Part shown: in pieces, positions 13,001 through 46,700 of the stretch
How positions within the stretch are numbered: position 1 is the stretch's first letter
Layout of the letters: each line of letters opens with the position of its first letter
Source: Pelecanus crispus
Taxonomy: Eukaryota; Chordata; Aves; Pelecaniformes; Pelecanidae
Assembly: GCF_030463565.1 (NCBI RefSeq)
Contig: NC_134676.1
Location: 22,176,728 to 22,240,727, forward strand
Length of the DNA: 64,000 nucleotides
Direction: 5' to 3'
Position numbers and translations under genes: made by a program
Notes under the pieces: generated by a model
The model's database searches: none
The model's input: the letters and a program-made list of their open reading frames with translations, nothing else
What the model was told of the DNA's origin: nothing

Positions 13001-16000
13001 TCCGGTGCTGGCCGGCTCCAAGCGAGTGGGCAGTGGGGGCAGCGATGCTGCAGGGCGACCCGCAGGAGCACAGCAGGTTTCCATCCCACCACAGCTGCTG
13101 CCGGCACCACATGGGAAACTTTTGGGGGTGCATTTCAGCCTCAGGGCACTGACGGTTTTCCAAGGGACCCATCCCTCTGATGACTTCAGAGCAGCTGGCA
13201 CCCCAACCTATGTGCTGCATTTAGCTACGCTGGCTGAGCCCCGGCAAGTCTGCTGCAGCACTGCGTGAGCAAGGGATCAACTGTGCAAGCCGGACCACCG
13301 GTACCTAACAGCCTCAGATCACCATAGGGTTTTTTGGTTGAGACCTGCATCTCATCAGTCCTTTCCAGAGCAGCAGTCTGTGGTTGAGACATTCCTTGAG
13401 TGAGGCTTTGTTCCTTGGTTTCCTCCCATTTCTCCCTCTCTGTCCTCAGTCCCCCCAGCCCCTCCACAGCTTTTCAGCACGAAGACCCAGGTGCCTACAG
13501 CACCAGAAGACTGCTGAGACCAGAGGACACAGCAGGAGGTTGTATCTCTGCTAAGAAGCGTTAAAACCCTGGGCCAGATGGCAATGATCTCATTTTCATA
13601 TTTTTTTCTCCTGTTTTTCTCTAAATTTCCTTGCAACATTTCCCCCTTCCTTTTCCTGACTTGTGTGTTTCCCTGAAGGTTTCATACTTGACTTCAAGGC
13701 AATCCCAGACAGACAATTTCTGATAGGTTTCAACGAGATCTCATTAGCTAAGTGCATCTGAGGGTAGCTTATATGAGTAACCTTCAGCAAAACTGGAGGC
13801 GTTGCAGAGACACTGTTCTCCTGAAAAAACACACTAGCTGACTGTATCCTAAGTATGCTCCTTCTACATACAGACACTAACTTATTTAATTAAATGGAAG
13901 TGTACTGGAGGGCGGCAATCACTGCCCTGCACCTCTCTCCACTCCACACAGCACCTTGCCCCTTCCCGAAGCTGCCTAGTGCTGGGGGATGGGAGGCAGA
14001 TCCCCCCCAGCAGGGCATCTGCCACTCCTCTCATATTTGGATGCACAGGGAACCATCATGCTTCTTTAATGGACAGTACTTGCCAGGGAAATAATGCCTC
14101 CAGCGAAACAGCTCTTTCCTCTGGGGTCCAGGAGATGGCTGCTAGTTGTAAGGAGTGGAGTCTCCACCCCCCTCCCCCCACTGCCAGGAAACACAGCCCA
14201 TGCACCAACACCAGCTGCCTACATGGCTGTAGCCAAATTTTACCACATTTAAGGGCCTAAATTTCTAATAGTCTCATGAAAATAAACAGCCAGCTGGAGG
14301 AGAAGAACCCCACATGTGTATCTCCCCATGCAGGGGTAGGTTCAGCTGGGAGCTTACAACTCCAGAAAAAACACCAGAGCAGAAGAAAACTGGCCTTGTA
14401 AGCTTTGCAACACGAAGAAATGCGCAGTTGTCTCATGGCGAGCGTTCATCTCCCACTGAGAAGGAGCTCCTGGGAGCATGCAAGGTGGGATGCCATCACA
14501 CCATGCATCATCGCACAGCCCAGCACAGGGTTCTGGCACGTCTCCGGACAAACTGCAAAACTTTCCTCTCCCACTGGCCAAGGAGAGTTTCTTCCAGCAC
14601 TGGTGGTGCAGTGATCCCTCCTGCAGGGATTTTGGCACGGTGTCACCCGGAGAGTGAGGAACTGGAGGAGGGGGCCAGGCTGTTCTCCAGTTGTTGTTTG
14701 TGGGGAGTGTATAAGCACTAAGTGCATGAAGGAGGTTCTGCAGCTCCTGAACAAGAGATGTAACTGCTTTCCTTAGGGGTGGGGGAAGAGCAGTACGTGA
14801 AGCACAAGCTCCAGGAGCTGGTGAGGCCATCCAAGTGCGAAGTTATTTGATGTACGTGGAAGTGACACACATTTGAAAATGCACACACACATCTGTGCAC
14901 ACAGCTTAGTCATACCGCAACAACAGGAAGCAGGAGCCTGTGTCCATGAACTGCATCCACCCCTTCCTGCAACAGAGGCATCTCTCCCCTGTCCGGGCAC
15001 AGCCACGTTGACCAACACGGTGAACCAACCCCACCAAACTCAGCTACCTGACAATGTGATTTATTGATCTATTGATCTACCTCACCCCACTGGCAGCCTG
15101 GTTGATGAGGGCTGTGCTCATTAAAAAAATGGGGGGAGGCGTATGTGCAATTACACTCCGCTGTCTCAGTTCAGCTGAAGAAAACAGGGCCAACGCTGTG
15201 CTGCTAACGCAGGGTGACACACAACCACTGCTGTGAACAGCACAATGCAATGGTTGCAGCACTGCAGCCCCATCTCCCCTCCCTGTGTGGCTCACAAGCC
15301 CAGGACCCCACACTGGCATTCGGAGGGACATGACTGCCAGCACCCCTAAATCCAGCAGTGTCCTTTCCGTCCTACAAGCATGTGGGGAAGGAGCCAAACA
15401 ATGCAGAAGGTTAAGCGAGAATATTAGCTCAGACTGGAGGCTATTAGAAATAGAGACAGAAAGCTTTTTGCCTCCAAAGAAAATACTTTGCTATTTTGCA
15501 ATAAATAGCCCTCCTGCTTTATGGTTTGAAAATACTGTAATAGCAAAAGCCCTTCCAAAGAGCACTTGCCTCTCCTTCACCTCACCCCTGTCCCCATCAT
15601 TTGCACAAAGGACCAGCCCTTCTCAGGCAAAGCTAAACCAAAGTGAATTACACATATCATTAAATACCTTTAAGGGCAGGACCTGTGGCACTAAGCAGCA
15701 TGTGGGGCTCCCAGCACACTGCTCACTTGTAATGGTGACATTTCTCCAGGTCCTGGTCCCCAGTGAGTACCTGCAAGCACAAAGGGTGAATGAAACGAGC
15801 TGACACAGCTGCTCTGTCCTGCAGCCTGAATTTGTCACATGTCAGCTTCCAGTGCCTTGGCTCCTTTGATGGCAGCTGGCTTTGCCTGCTAGACAAAAAG
15901 ATGGACTGAGGGACTATTACATTTCTGTCCCCACATGATCAAACCATATCTTAACCTTCCCTTGGGTAAGAAAAATAGGTCATATTCCTTGAATCCTGGT

Positions 16001-17690
16001 AGACGACAAGATTCCAGGTTGCTAACTTTTTTTCCATTGCATTTTTTTTCCCCTCAAACTGCATCTCCAAGCATCACAACCAAACCTGAACACCATGATT
16101 CCAATAATATCCTTAGCAATATTAAAGGTTGTTTAAATAGTCTCCCATTTACTGCTTCTCAAGCATTATTTTAGCCCTTTTACAGGCACAGCTTTGTAAG
16201 GGACATTTCTCTGCAGCTGGCATCAGCACAGCATCATTGCATACATGCTGTATCACTGATTCCTTGATAGTCTCTCACGTGATAATTGCGTCCCACGTTC
16301 TTTATCCCCAGATGCATGTGATTATTAGAGACATACCACCCCAGCTTATGGGAGGGAATGAGAGAGAGAGAAAGCAAGAGAGCAAGCAAGATTGCTTTGA
16401 AGCAGGGCTAGGGCTGCTTCTTTGTTCGCTGAAAGCTTTGTCTTTGTGGTACATGCAATAAATAAACACAATTTTAGAACTCCACAGAGCGCTTCTGTTC
16501 TCCTTCTACATCACGGCAAAGATCCTAAACCGAAGGACTGCTTTATGTGGGGCCCTGTAACAAACCCAGGTGCTGGCAGAGGTCCACAGCCAGCTGGATT
16601 ATAAAGGCAGCTGTACATCAGCTACTCTTTTCATCAGAGGAGGGGCACTGCCCAGTGTCTCTGCATGCATGTTGGTCCCTCTATACAGTAGGCTTTGTAT
16701 CAGGCTTCAACCAACACCACAGTTTAGGAGGTGTCCCCCTGGCCGTGGTCAGGACAGCCAATATAAGCTGCTAACCACAGTCTGAGAATGCAACGAACTA
16801 TGCACAGCTCTTAGTTTGGTCAACGCTGCAGTCCATCACGGTTTTGAAAACTTATGTTAGTAAGAGACTTGGAGTATTAGTTTTGTGGACAGTTTCAACT
16901 ATCAGAAGGTACTGAAGTTTTTAAGCTACCTTGAACTGTCTCTGTCTAGCCCCATGTAATGATGGCTCATAGGCATTTGCGGTAGGCCAAGTCCTATGCA
17001 TGTACAACACACATGCCAACGGTACTTGATTACTACATGCTGCATAACCTGTATGTTCTTTTCCAACCTTCTTCAGGTAAACAGTGGTCTCTGCTGCATA
17101 TTAGAGGTGCTGGTAGTGCAGGCATCTGAACTCCATGGATGCTGGAGAATGCCAGGGTAAGGGCTAGTGGGAGTGAGCAGCTCAGCATCTGGAGGCAACT
17201 GTGCAGTGTGACTGCTGAGTTTCTGATCTGCATTTGCTGCCTGCACAGCTCATCAGCACTAGGCAGTTAATGCTGTCTGGGGCCACACGTCCTGTGTCTT
17301 CTCCCTCTCCCTCCTCTTCTTCCCCCCATGCTAAGGGCTTGTTTAGCAGAGATAGTCATCACACATCTTTAGTGTTTAAAGCTGTGCTAAGCTCTGCATT
17401 GTATCAAACAATTTTTTACTTTCTAAATGTCCATCTTAAGTACCTATGTAGTTCTTACTACCACAGTAACTTGAATGATTTCAAAGTACTTGCTTTTTGA
17501 GAAGGAAAAAAAAATCACAACTTTGTACCTGGGGAACTGAGACAGAATCAAACTCAATTCTCCTAATGCCCATATCCAAGCCATGGTATTGTCTTTGACA
17601 AGATGAGTTTGTTTTAGTTGGAGGGTATTTCTCCCTGCCCGGGTTTTGCTTCCAGTTTGTCACTTTGATTTCTGTTTGGACTTCCTATCT

Positions 17691-18724
17691 CCCTTTATTA
17701 CTTTTGCAGATCTCTCAACCAGTTTGACAGGAGGAAGCTAGAGATTTTCTTTACCCTGCAGGCTAAACTAAATTCAACTAAATAAAGGCTTTTATAACAT
17801 CTTTGAACTTTGCGTTGCCGTCCTTGTCCTGCCTCCCCCCCCGCCCCCCCCAGAAAAACTAAGCAAAATTATTCACAGCTGATAAATTGGGCTGGTCAAC
17901 TGAGTAAACACTACATGTGCTAGCAACTGTGAGTTTTGTTTTCAATGCAGCAGAGAGATCAAGCAAATGAAGCTGCAGCTATTCAGACGATTTGTCTCAT
18001 CAGGAAATAGAGGAGTCATTCGTTCAAAAAGACATTCAACTCCTATAGCAGCAGCTGGCTGCAGTGAAACAGGATCCGTTTTGGTTTTGCTCTGCAACTT
18101 GGCTATTCTGAGACATTATTGCCATGCACAGAGATTGGCTGACAAAGTGCTGCCAGAGGATGTAGGAAGCAGTGAGCTAATCATGCCAGCTTCAGGCTCA
18201 CCATGTACACAGCTGTGATACCTGAGCTCCTTACTGAAAAGGTTTTAGTAGTGCCAAAAAGAATTCGGGATTCCTGCTTCCCTTCATAACAGCCATGATG
18301 TATGAAAACCATTTTCCCCCTAGGGCCACTAGGAATGTGCGAGGATGAGCCTGCCAAGAGCAACAGGGACCACCTGCTTCATCCACCCCGCTGTGCTCAG
18401 TGCAGCATCCCTCCTCTTCCCAGCACAGCATTTATCAGCCTCTTCTGCCACCAAGGTGTGATTAAAAAGGAGTCCTAAGGATTGCTACTCCTTGCAAACT
18501 AACCCCAAACCCAAAGAAGGATCTAAGAGACCTAAGGAAAAAATGGACACAGAATTGTTTTTTTTTCATTCAGTCAGAAACTATTTTCAGTTAAGCAACC
18601 AACCAACCCCCCAAAGAACAAAACCCTCACTCCGATCAGGGAGAGGTGCATGAAAGCCACTTCAAGAGCTGGACCTGTATTAAGCCCACATTTCTTCTTC
18701 AAGGCAACAGCTGTCACTTATGAA
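17691..18724. other. AT-rich boundary between intergenic DNA and probable 3' UTR
   Basis: No coding exon or RNA gene seen. It holds one further minus-strand AATAAA (17694-17699) and a C-rich run at 17835-17851. It may belong to the 3' UTR if the transcript ends there. Confidence 0.4.
17835..17851. repeat. C8-G-C8 run
   Basis: Eight C, one G, eight C on the plus strand; G-rich on the minus strand and able to form a quadruplex if long runs are shared. Confidence 0.9.
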
Positions 18725-18725
18725 T

Positions 18726-19205
18726 TTTATTTTAAAAAACAATTTCTTTTTATCCATTTACAGCTGAGATTGTCTGGTCAATATTTAACTATGGTACTCT
18801 TTTTGTGGTATCCCAGTGTATTGCTCCTCTAGGCAATCTATAGTCTTCTAGTTTCTTTAAAGGTGAAGTTTTATTTTCTCAGGGTAGGCTGCTTTTGCCA
18901 CTGAAGCTAGTGGCAAAATTTCCTGAAAACTGAGATTGAACATCTTTCTATATAACTGTATAGCACCTTTGTGGATTAGACTTCTTTATGAAATACCACA
19001 TTTGATAGACTTTTCTGATTTGCCCTCACATTTATTTTGTATTATCTATGCAAAACAGTATGATGGCGAAAATGTGGTAATCAAATTATTCTGGAAATAT
19101 GCTTTCTCTTAAGGTATCACAACTATGGGTTGTATGTAAAAAAAAATTAACTTGCAAAAGAAAATCAAATACAGTAACTAGGCAGAATCAACCCATGCTT
19201 TTATT
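18726..19205 (-). terminator. Cluster of four candidate distal poly(A) signals
   Basis: Minus-strand AATAAA occurs at 19200-19205, 19031-19036, 18870-18875 and 18726-18731, about 3.3-3.8 kb after the stop. Four in 480 nt make this the most likely zone for distal 3'-end formation. Another single copy lies at 17694-17699. Confidence 0.3.
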
Positions 19206-20044
19206 TCCATTGCATATAAAATTTCATATGAAGGTATTGATGTACAGTACTATCCCATAGGCTGTAAGAGAGGCTAAGAAACCAGTGAAAGAATAGTCAT
19301 GTGCAATGTTCACACAAGTTGCCACTCTCAAGACATACCCAAAGGAAAATCAAATGGAAACAGTAACAAAAAATTGTTCAGGATTTCTGTTGTTATAGTG
19401 TCCCTTTTATACCGTTTAAAACAAAAGCAATTGATTTACTTTGGGCCAGGGCTGCTAAAATCTACAGTTTGTGTCAAAAAGGAGGCTCTGTTTTTCCTTG
19501 AAAAAGAATCTCTCCTTTCACAAAGAAGTCACATGCTACAAGGGCTGGGCATCGCTGGAATGGAGGAGTGGTATTTACCTCGCTCTGGCAAATTCATTGA
19601 TATCAGCTCTAAGTAGTCTGGAGCAACATGACAAGTCAAACAGCAAGAGATGCTCAATCCAACCTGCAAACCTAATACTAGTGTTATTAAAAGATCTAAA
19701 GGTTTACCACTCTCCTGTAGACCTAGTGCATTATGCTATACACACCTGTACAAAGCCTTAGATACATCTATATAAAACAAAACTTTGGCTGCTTATAATA
19801 CTAATATTGGTGTTGGAAAGCATTTCCACAATTAAAGTTGTCTCTTGTCCTACTTCATAGATTCTGCTTATACAGTGGTCATTTGTGCTACTAAATAAAG
19901 AAGGAATATTACAGATGATTTAGAACTATGAGTTACACCCTTTTAATTCCAATTATGCTATTTCCCAATATGCATTAAAATCAAATGATTAGAAATGCTT
20001 TCCAAAGCTGTTTCAGTGCAATTCACTACTGAAATACAGCATCT

Positions 20045-20100
20045 TTTTTTTTCTTTTTTTCCTTGTTTTTTTTTGTTTGTTTTTTGTTTTTTTTTTTTTA
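20045..20100. repeat. T-rich tract in probable 3' UTR
   Basis: Mostly T with scattered C and G on the plus strand; an A-rich tract in the PDE4D transcript. Could prime oligo-dT internally and mislead 3'-end mapping. Confidence 0.85.
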
Positions 20101-20404
20101 AGGAGCAAAAAATGGCTGCAGTAATCCCTGATGATAGCCTGTAAAAAGATAATCAGAGAGGCAATACAATTATATTGTCAGAAGTCTGGAAAAGCTTGAA
20201 CTTCCAGTAGGGTCATGAATGAAAGCTCACTGTAGTATCATGTATATTAGCTCGTATGAGTAACCCCATCAGTTAGCAACTAAAAATATGGTAGAAATGC
20301 CCAGCCCTAGCCCCACAGCTACCTTACTTTCAAATGCAGCAAAACAGAAGAAAATATTGTTTAAAGTTAAGGCACAGCCCTGGGACCAAAGACCTGCAGC
20401 TTTT

Positions 20405-20410
20405 TTTATT
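20405..20410 (-). terminator. Candidate internal poly(A) signal AATAAA
   Basis: AATAAA on the minus strand about 2.1 kb after the stop, followed by an A-run and a modest T/G-containing stretch (GGTCTTTGGT). Position alone does not decide use. Confidence 0.25.
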
Positions 20411-21313
20411 GATATATCTTTATGTATTTTATACTTTTCATGAATCTTCCATAAACAAGCTCTAAGGTGACATAGAATATATTACAGGAGAAAAAATGTA
20501 CAAGGAGTATGTATACACAATAATCATTCTCTCACCAAGAGTTTCCAAATATAGCAACACCACCCTGACAAGGATGATGTTAATAATAAGAACTGATAAT
20601 TTACAATTAACATTACAGTATGTACATTACAATAAATACATGGTTGTAAACAGAGACAAACAAGACTGTATTACAGGTAAGGTCATTTGGTGAGAAAAAT
20701 GCATGGCACAAATAAAATAAATAATGCATCTGAAAAGAACTGTCAAAGCTTTCTGTAAAATCCATGTCATTCAAGTTTTCTAAACTGTTGAATGCTATTT
20801 GTTCTATCTATATTCTTTTTGTTTTTTAATAATGACACAAAACAATATAAGAATTCAAATACAGCATTACTGAGTACAGTAACTTGCAAGCTAAAATGTA
20901 CTGTTACAAGCAAAGTGAATTTTCTTTTTTTCCCCAACTCAATACCCACTCACTGCATCTTCTTATGGCAAAAATATTCAGAACACGTAAAGCCACTTGT
21001 AAATTGTATTGTTTTAAAGCAGTGTGAAATGCTAAAACACACTTTGGCAAAAGAGGAAAAAAAAGATTGTACAGTGCATTATATCCCCAACTCTAAGAAA
21101 TGATACAATTTTCTATTATTTGATTGTCCACATGTATAGGTGTATCTCTCATATATGGTGTTATTCTTTTAATATACTTTCAATTAGTGCAGATACAAAA
21201 CCTTTTCAGGTCCCTACTGGTTATTCTGGAATTTATATTGCTTTTCCATTGTTAAGGTTCCAGGCACTCTTGGGGACTGAAAGGATTTTTAGATGGATCA
21301 GGTTCAGGAAGAA

Positions 21314-21433
21314 ATGATGAAGAACCAAAAAAAAAAAACAAAAAACCCAAACAAACAAACAAACAAAAAAGTCAAAAACTGACAAAATCCCCATGATGAA
21401 GAACAAAAAAAACCAGTAAAAAAATCCCCATGA
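21314..21433. repeat. A-rich (CAAA)n tract with short duplicated segments
   Basis: Contains an A-run, CAAA units, and two pairs of direct repeats: ATGATGAAGAAC at 21314 and 21393, and AAAATCCCCATGA at 21384 and 21421. Lies inside the probable PDE4D 3' UTR. Confidence 0.85.
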
Positions 21434-22241
21434 GTTCTCTTCATTCTCTTTCCTCCTTCAGCATCTTCTGTGCTAAGGCCCTGTGAGGGCAAAAGGTAGA
21501 CAAAACTATGACCTAGATACAGATGAATGCAAAATGCATTTAAAAGCTGTTTTTAAACAGGTTTTTATTCTAGATCTCAGACACTTAAACCCCCCCCCGT
21601 AGTCATATCTGCAAATTTACCAAACAAAAAAGCCATCATACTGAAGGAGTTTTATGTAACGTAACGGATATTCATGGAACTCACTAATACATAAAATAAT
21701 ACACTTTTAAAGCTCAATATTACCATGAGATTCTAAGGTGCAAAAATAAGAAGGAAAGGAAAAAACCCTAAAAGTATTATCCAGTGTAGCACAGATTTGT
21801 ACTGAAAACTTGCAAGTTACTCTTTGAAAAAAAAATAACCAGTGGCAGATGAAGTCTGAAAGTGTTTTTCTTTAAATATAATACCTTGGTACATTTAATA
21901 ATAAAAGTAAGCTCTACAAAAGATCTTGCTTTTACATATTATACAAAATGCAGAGGCTAGCGCAACCCACTGGGTCACACTTTTTTCAGTCATGTATCAG
22001 GAAGACTTGAAATTAGAAAATTACACAATTTCCACAGCTCATCTTCCTATTGGTAACAGAATCATGTTGTCCCATTATTTATGTGCATTTGTTTTCTAGC
22101 AGGAACCCAGTTTCTTTTCTGTCTGTTTCCTCTCATGATGGACATTATCCAATCCTTTGCTTGTGAAATACAATGAATTCAAAAACTATCAAAGCATACC
22201 AGCATTTGGTTGGCAGGTGGTACTCCTCTGAAAACATTTGC

Positions 22242-22247
22242 TTTATT
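22242..22247 (-). terminator. Candidate proximal poly(A) signal AATAAA
   Basis: AATAAA on the minus strand about 305 nt after the PDE4D stop codon. A short GT/T-rich stretch follows within 30 nt. Use would give a very short 3' UTR; no transcript evidence. Confidence 0.25.
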
Positions 22248-22455
22248 TAATCAAATCTGCCAAATGGAGAGCTTATAAAAATGTAGTTTATGGATGTTCT
22301 CCTCCCTGCTTTCTGATGCCATGGAGGTGAAAATTCTGGTTACAATATTCCTGAGCGCCAAACTGAGTCATCAAAGTCAGTTTTGATCAACAAACGTCCT
22401 GGCAGATGACAGCGAGTTGTGACTATGGTTGTAGCATATGACATACACTTTGGAA

Positions 22456-22540
22456 ACCATTACCTAATAAAACAAAACAAAACAAAAAAACAGAGAGAAA
22501 GAGGAAAAGAAAGGGAGAGGACAAGAGAGAAAAAGACTGC
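22456..22540. repeat. (CAAAA)n plus GA-rich tract just after the PDE4D stop
   Basis: On the plus strand, CAAAA units grade into an almost pure A/G stretch. As mRNA this is a pyrimidine tract followed by TTTTG units, starting about 10 nt after the stop codon. Confidence 0.85.
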
Positions 22541-22550
22541 GTCTTCATTG

Positions 22551-43063
<20,513 letters not shown>

Positions 43064-43700
43064 TTTTGATTTTTTTTTTCAAAACGACCAATCTAAGCTA
43101 ATCAGTTCTTTGCTATCTGATACTGCAAAAGACTTCCAAGAAAAGATTCCTTCTTTTCTCTCCTAATTCTTTTTGCTGATCTTCAGGTTCTCAGCAACTG
43201 TGTGCACAGGAGGCATACTGAAAAGAAATCCAACCGTGTGGTCTTCCGATTGTATAAATGCCATTTGTAAAACTCCAAGCATTCAGAAGCAATGTTGAAG
43301 AGACATATTGTACGAGCTGAAGAAATATCTGAAGAGCTAGGGATATGCATATTTGCTGAACACCAGGACTTAATGAATAATGTATGTCAAGATGCTCAGC
43401 TGCTGGAAGGACTTGCTCTATCAACAGCTACCAAATAAGGACCTGAAGGGGAAGCCACAAACAGTGCCAGTAATCCCTCCCATAAAGCCTAACTAGGAAC
43501 CAATAGTATGTCACCCTAAAAGACATAAATCCGAGGGGCTGGTGACATGATGTACAGTAATTTCCCATTGGCCAGCGCCAGGACTCTCCTGGGCATGGGG
43601 TATTTCTTTTTTTTACGGCAAAAGCCATTTTATAATGGCATCCCCGCCTGCAGCATTCACACGCCATTCAAAAATAATGGGGTTAAGATGTCATTTCAGC
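43064..43700 (-). promoter_or_regulatory. PDE4D: PDE4D6 5' leader and probable promoter region
   Basis: PDE4D6 starts from its own intragenic promoter, so the sequence just upstream of its first exon must hold leader and promoter. Visible motifs, in gene orientation: a TATAAA (43629-43634) set in a perfect inverted repeat GCCATT/AATGGC (43624-43639), a CCAAT box (43567-43571), and an inverted CCAAT (43500-43504). The patch 43.43-43.70 kb is visibly less AT-rich than its surroundings. No transcription start can be read from sequence. Confidence 0.45.
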
Positions 43701-46700
43701 AGCACTAACCAGCTCTCTTCAATGGACGCGCCATCCAAGCAGTTAAAATTAGTATTGTGCATATTCATGTGGATTGCCTAGCAGTTTTAATTTTTCATAT
43801 GGAAGTATATTTTGAGGTTTTTGTGAAGAAAAAACAACAGAAATATAGGTATCAGGTTTCTTGAGCAGTCTGTGATGTACTGTAACAATGAAAATGTTTT
43901 TGGCTTTTATGCCATCTCAATTCAGAACTGATCTACTTAGACCACTGGGTCAGTCTGCCAGTTTCTACTGTTTTTTTATTTTAAGAGATAAAAGCAGTTA
44001 TTATTAAGATAAAGCAAGTCATGCATCTTACAATTCCCAGTAAACGTTAAGTTTCTATGGTGAAGCTAGAAGTGAGCTAATAAGAGCACTCAAATTCTCA
44101 CTGTATTTATTCAGCTTTTGCTCCTTCTGCCTTGGCAGATTAATATAATCAATTACAGCTATACATCATAGAAAAAAAAGGGATTAATTCAAAGTGGCAT
44201 GTGTCAGTGAGCTGACTCAGAGCATTAAATAAAATATCCCACCATCTGCCATTCAGATACCAAAACTTAAAAGAAGAATGCATTATCTTGCACCACTCCG
44301 TGCAAGGCATATGCACAGCCACGTCAAATTTCTGAGTCTTTGTTGTATCAAAAGGAGGGAGAGTTTCCCAATACGACAATGGGCAAATGTCTAAGGACAA
44401 GCTGAATGAGGTGCGGCTTTCAGCCTAAGCCCACACGACTGATTCACTGGAAGATGCTGACCAACAACAGTCACAAGGGAGGTTTTGGCTGGAGTGGTTT
44501 CTACTTCTCCGGGTGATGCTACACAGCAATGTCAGCAACACTAAGTGCTTGAGGAAGAATTGAACCTGCAAATATCAATAGGGCAAAACATGGTATTAGC
44601 GAATTTCTTCCTCACAGGAGAGCAATGTATAGCAATGTGACAACTGGATACAGTCAACATATCACCCAGCACTTAAATATTTTCATATGGAAAGCTTACT
44701 GTCTTCCTTAAAATAGGTAATATAAAAAGCATGTGAATGAACACATTACTGATGCATTTTCTGTATAATATGCACAGTTATATCTGTCCTGGATCTATAC
44801 AGGTAAATGAATATAAAACAGTTAAGTTTTGAAAACAGACCTGGGATACGGGAAACTAAGCAAGACATTAAAATAGCCGAAAAAGTATTTCTGAAAATAC
44901 TTCTCCTGATTCTTCCAGCTCAGCTTTGTGAGGCTGAATATAAAGCTTGTCTACACCTGCATTGCATTGTTTTCTGATCACCGGCAAGAGAGCACTGCTG
45001 CCACCTACCCAGCATCAACACTGAGAACTGAACTGAAGATACGCTGCCTCCCTTCAGAAGGCAATTCCAATCACGACTTAGAAAATGGTAAAATAACAGA
45101 CATTATACTCCTGGCTGCTCAAGAAGTGAAGCATGTGGCTGTTCGGCTGCAATAGCTACTACGAACAGACATTGGAAAACCAAGTTTGTAAATCACTTCT
45201 ATTACTTTGCTAGTTTAAAGCTTGGTTCCTCCTTCAATCTTAGTAACAACTGTCCCCAACTGCACAGAACTTGTTTCACATAAGGAATATTTAAAATGGC
45301 TGCTACATAAATTACACTAGTTGTTTAGCATGTATTAAAAAAAAAAAAAATTCTTCCTTGAATTTTTTCATTCCCCACCAATGTATGAGACAAAGACATA
45401 TCTATAAGAGTCACTGATTTAGTTTTTTGAATTTATTGAAGGATGGTATTTATACAGCTATTTAACTAGATAATTTTGATGTAAACCCACAAAAAAACAT
45501 CTTCCTCCAATGTAGATATATGTTACAACAATTTATTTCAGCTGCATATTAACTATACCGATAATAGGAAATTACACCTGATATTGACAGCTCACTACTA
45601 ATTTGTATGATTTTTCCAAGACCCACAGCCTCGACCTTACAGAACTACCAGTTGCCGTGATAGAATTTACTAGTACGACTTCATTGACTCAGCATGCCCT
45701 ATGAGTTTGGCTACATGTTGAAGTATAACCTTAGAAATTTATAGTTGAGAAATTCACACCAGCACTGATTTACACCAATCATTTTGGCTGATTTTCATCC
45801 TCAATTCCCAGGTTGGAATGAGTGAATAATTAGCTTTAGAGGAGGTTACGGTGTATAGATGAGTGCACAGCAAATAGCTGCCACGCACAACCAAATACCT
45901 ACAGTAATTCAAGATAAGAAAAACAGAAGTTAGAAATAAGTGGAAATCCCGCAACACGAAATGGAAATTCTTGTTTTCATCCACACATACATTCATGAAG
46001 ACAAAACATGGGGGAAGAAGGGAATAATGACATTTTTCTACAATGGTTCCAATCAAGCAAAGAATATGGAAATGAGAAAGGTATCAGTTGAAATTATGGT
46101 ACCTGAGCAATAAAATAATTAAGAAAAAAGGAAGTTTTTAATGAGCCCTGTTGTGCGTTTTGAAAGAATCAAGACAATGACCTTGAAAGGCAGAAAGATG
46201 ATGAAGTCCCTTAATACCCACAGGAAATGTTAGCCATTACTTCATCAACAAGCCTGGACAACTTTCTCCACAGGAGTCATAAAAAGAGGTGGCAGAGATC
46301 CCAGGAACTGTGATGTTCAGCTTTAGTAACTTTTGAGAACTGCAAAAATGTTCATTTTGTGCCAATTAGAATTTGCAAGCAGGATGGCTGGGTAACTTCA
46401 GGACACTTCACAAAACATCAGTCTGGGTAAAATAATGGAAAAGCTGAAATACATATATTCTAGGAATTTGCTTGTTAAAGAACTAAGATGTAGGAATGCA
46501 ATTAATGCAAGTCAATATTGTTTTATGTCTTTGAGCATGTAATATTCTTGGCTTGTTGTAGGGCATTTGATTTAGTACTGTATAATATCCTGCGACAGCA
46601 CTCCCAGTGTTGAGAGAGGACACATTACATGGGTTAAGAACCTGATTATTAACCCATTTCTAACAACCATCAACTGGCTGTCTTTGTCTAATGGGTCAGT

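Larger units (their letters stand above)
1..17690. other. Intergenic sequence downstream of PDE4D
   Basis: No gene could be supported on either strand. By eye it is richer in G and C than the rest of the window up to about 16.5 kb. Open frames reach 140-172 codons (12758-13180, 14354-14830, 15285-15803, 6228-6692) but overlap on opposite strands, lack recognisable domains and are consistent with chance in such sequence. The neighbour expected on this side from the human map, RAB3C, was looked for by its C-terminal coding sequence and not seen. Contains the simple-sequence features listed separately and no recognisable transposon. Confidence 0.6.
18725..22550 (-). other. PDE4D: Probable PDE4D 3' untranslated region
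   Basis: The sequence after the stop is AT-rich, has no convincing coding frame, and has many ATTTA-type and A-rich tracts, as expected of the multi-kilobase PDE4D 3' UTR. The left limit is a guess: it takes the leftmost of a cluster of minus-strand AATAAA motifs near 18.7-19.2 kb. An earlier end near 20.4 or 22.24 kb, or a later one near 17.7 kb, is possible. Confidence 0.45.

Noticed and set aside
14354-15803. Frames of 158 (minus) and 172 (plus) codons
   Set aside because: The longest of the gene-free part, but no recognisable protein and no supported splice structure.
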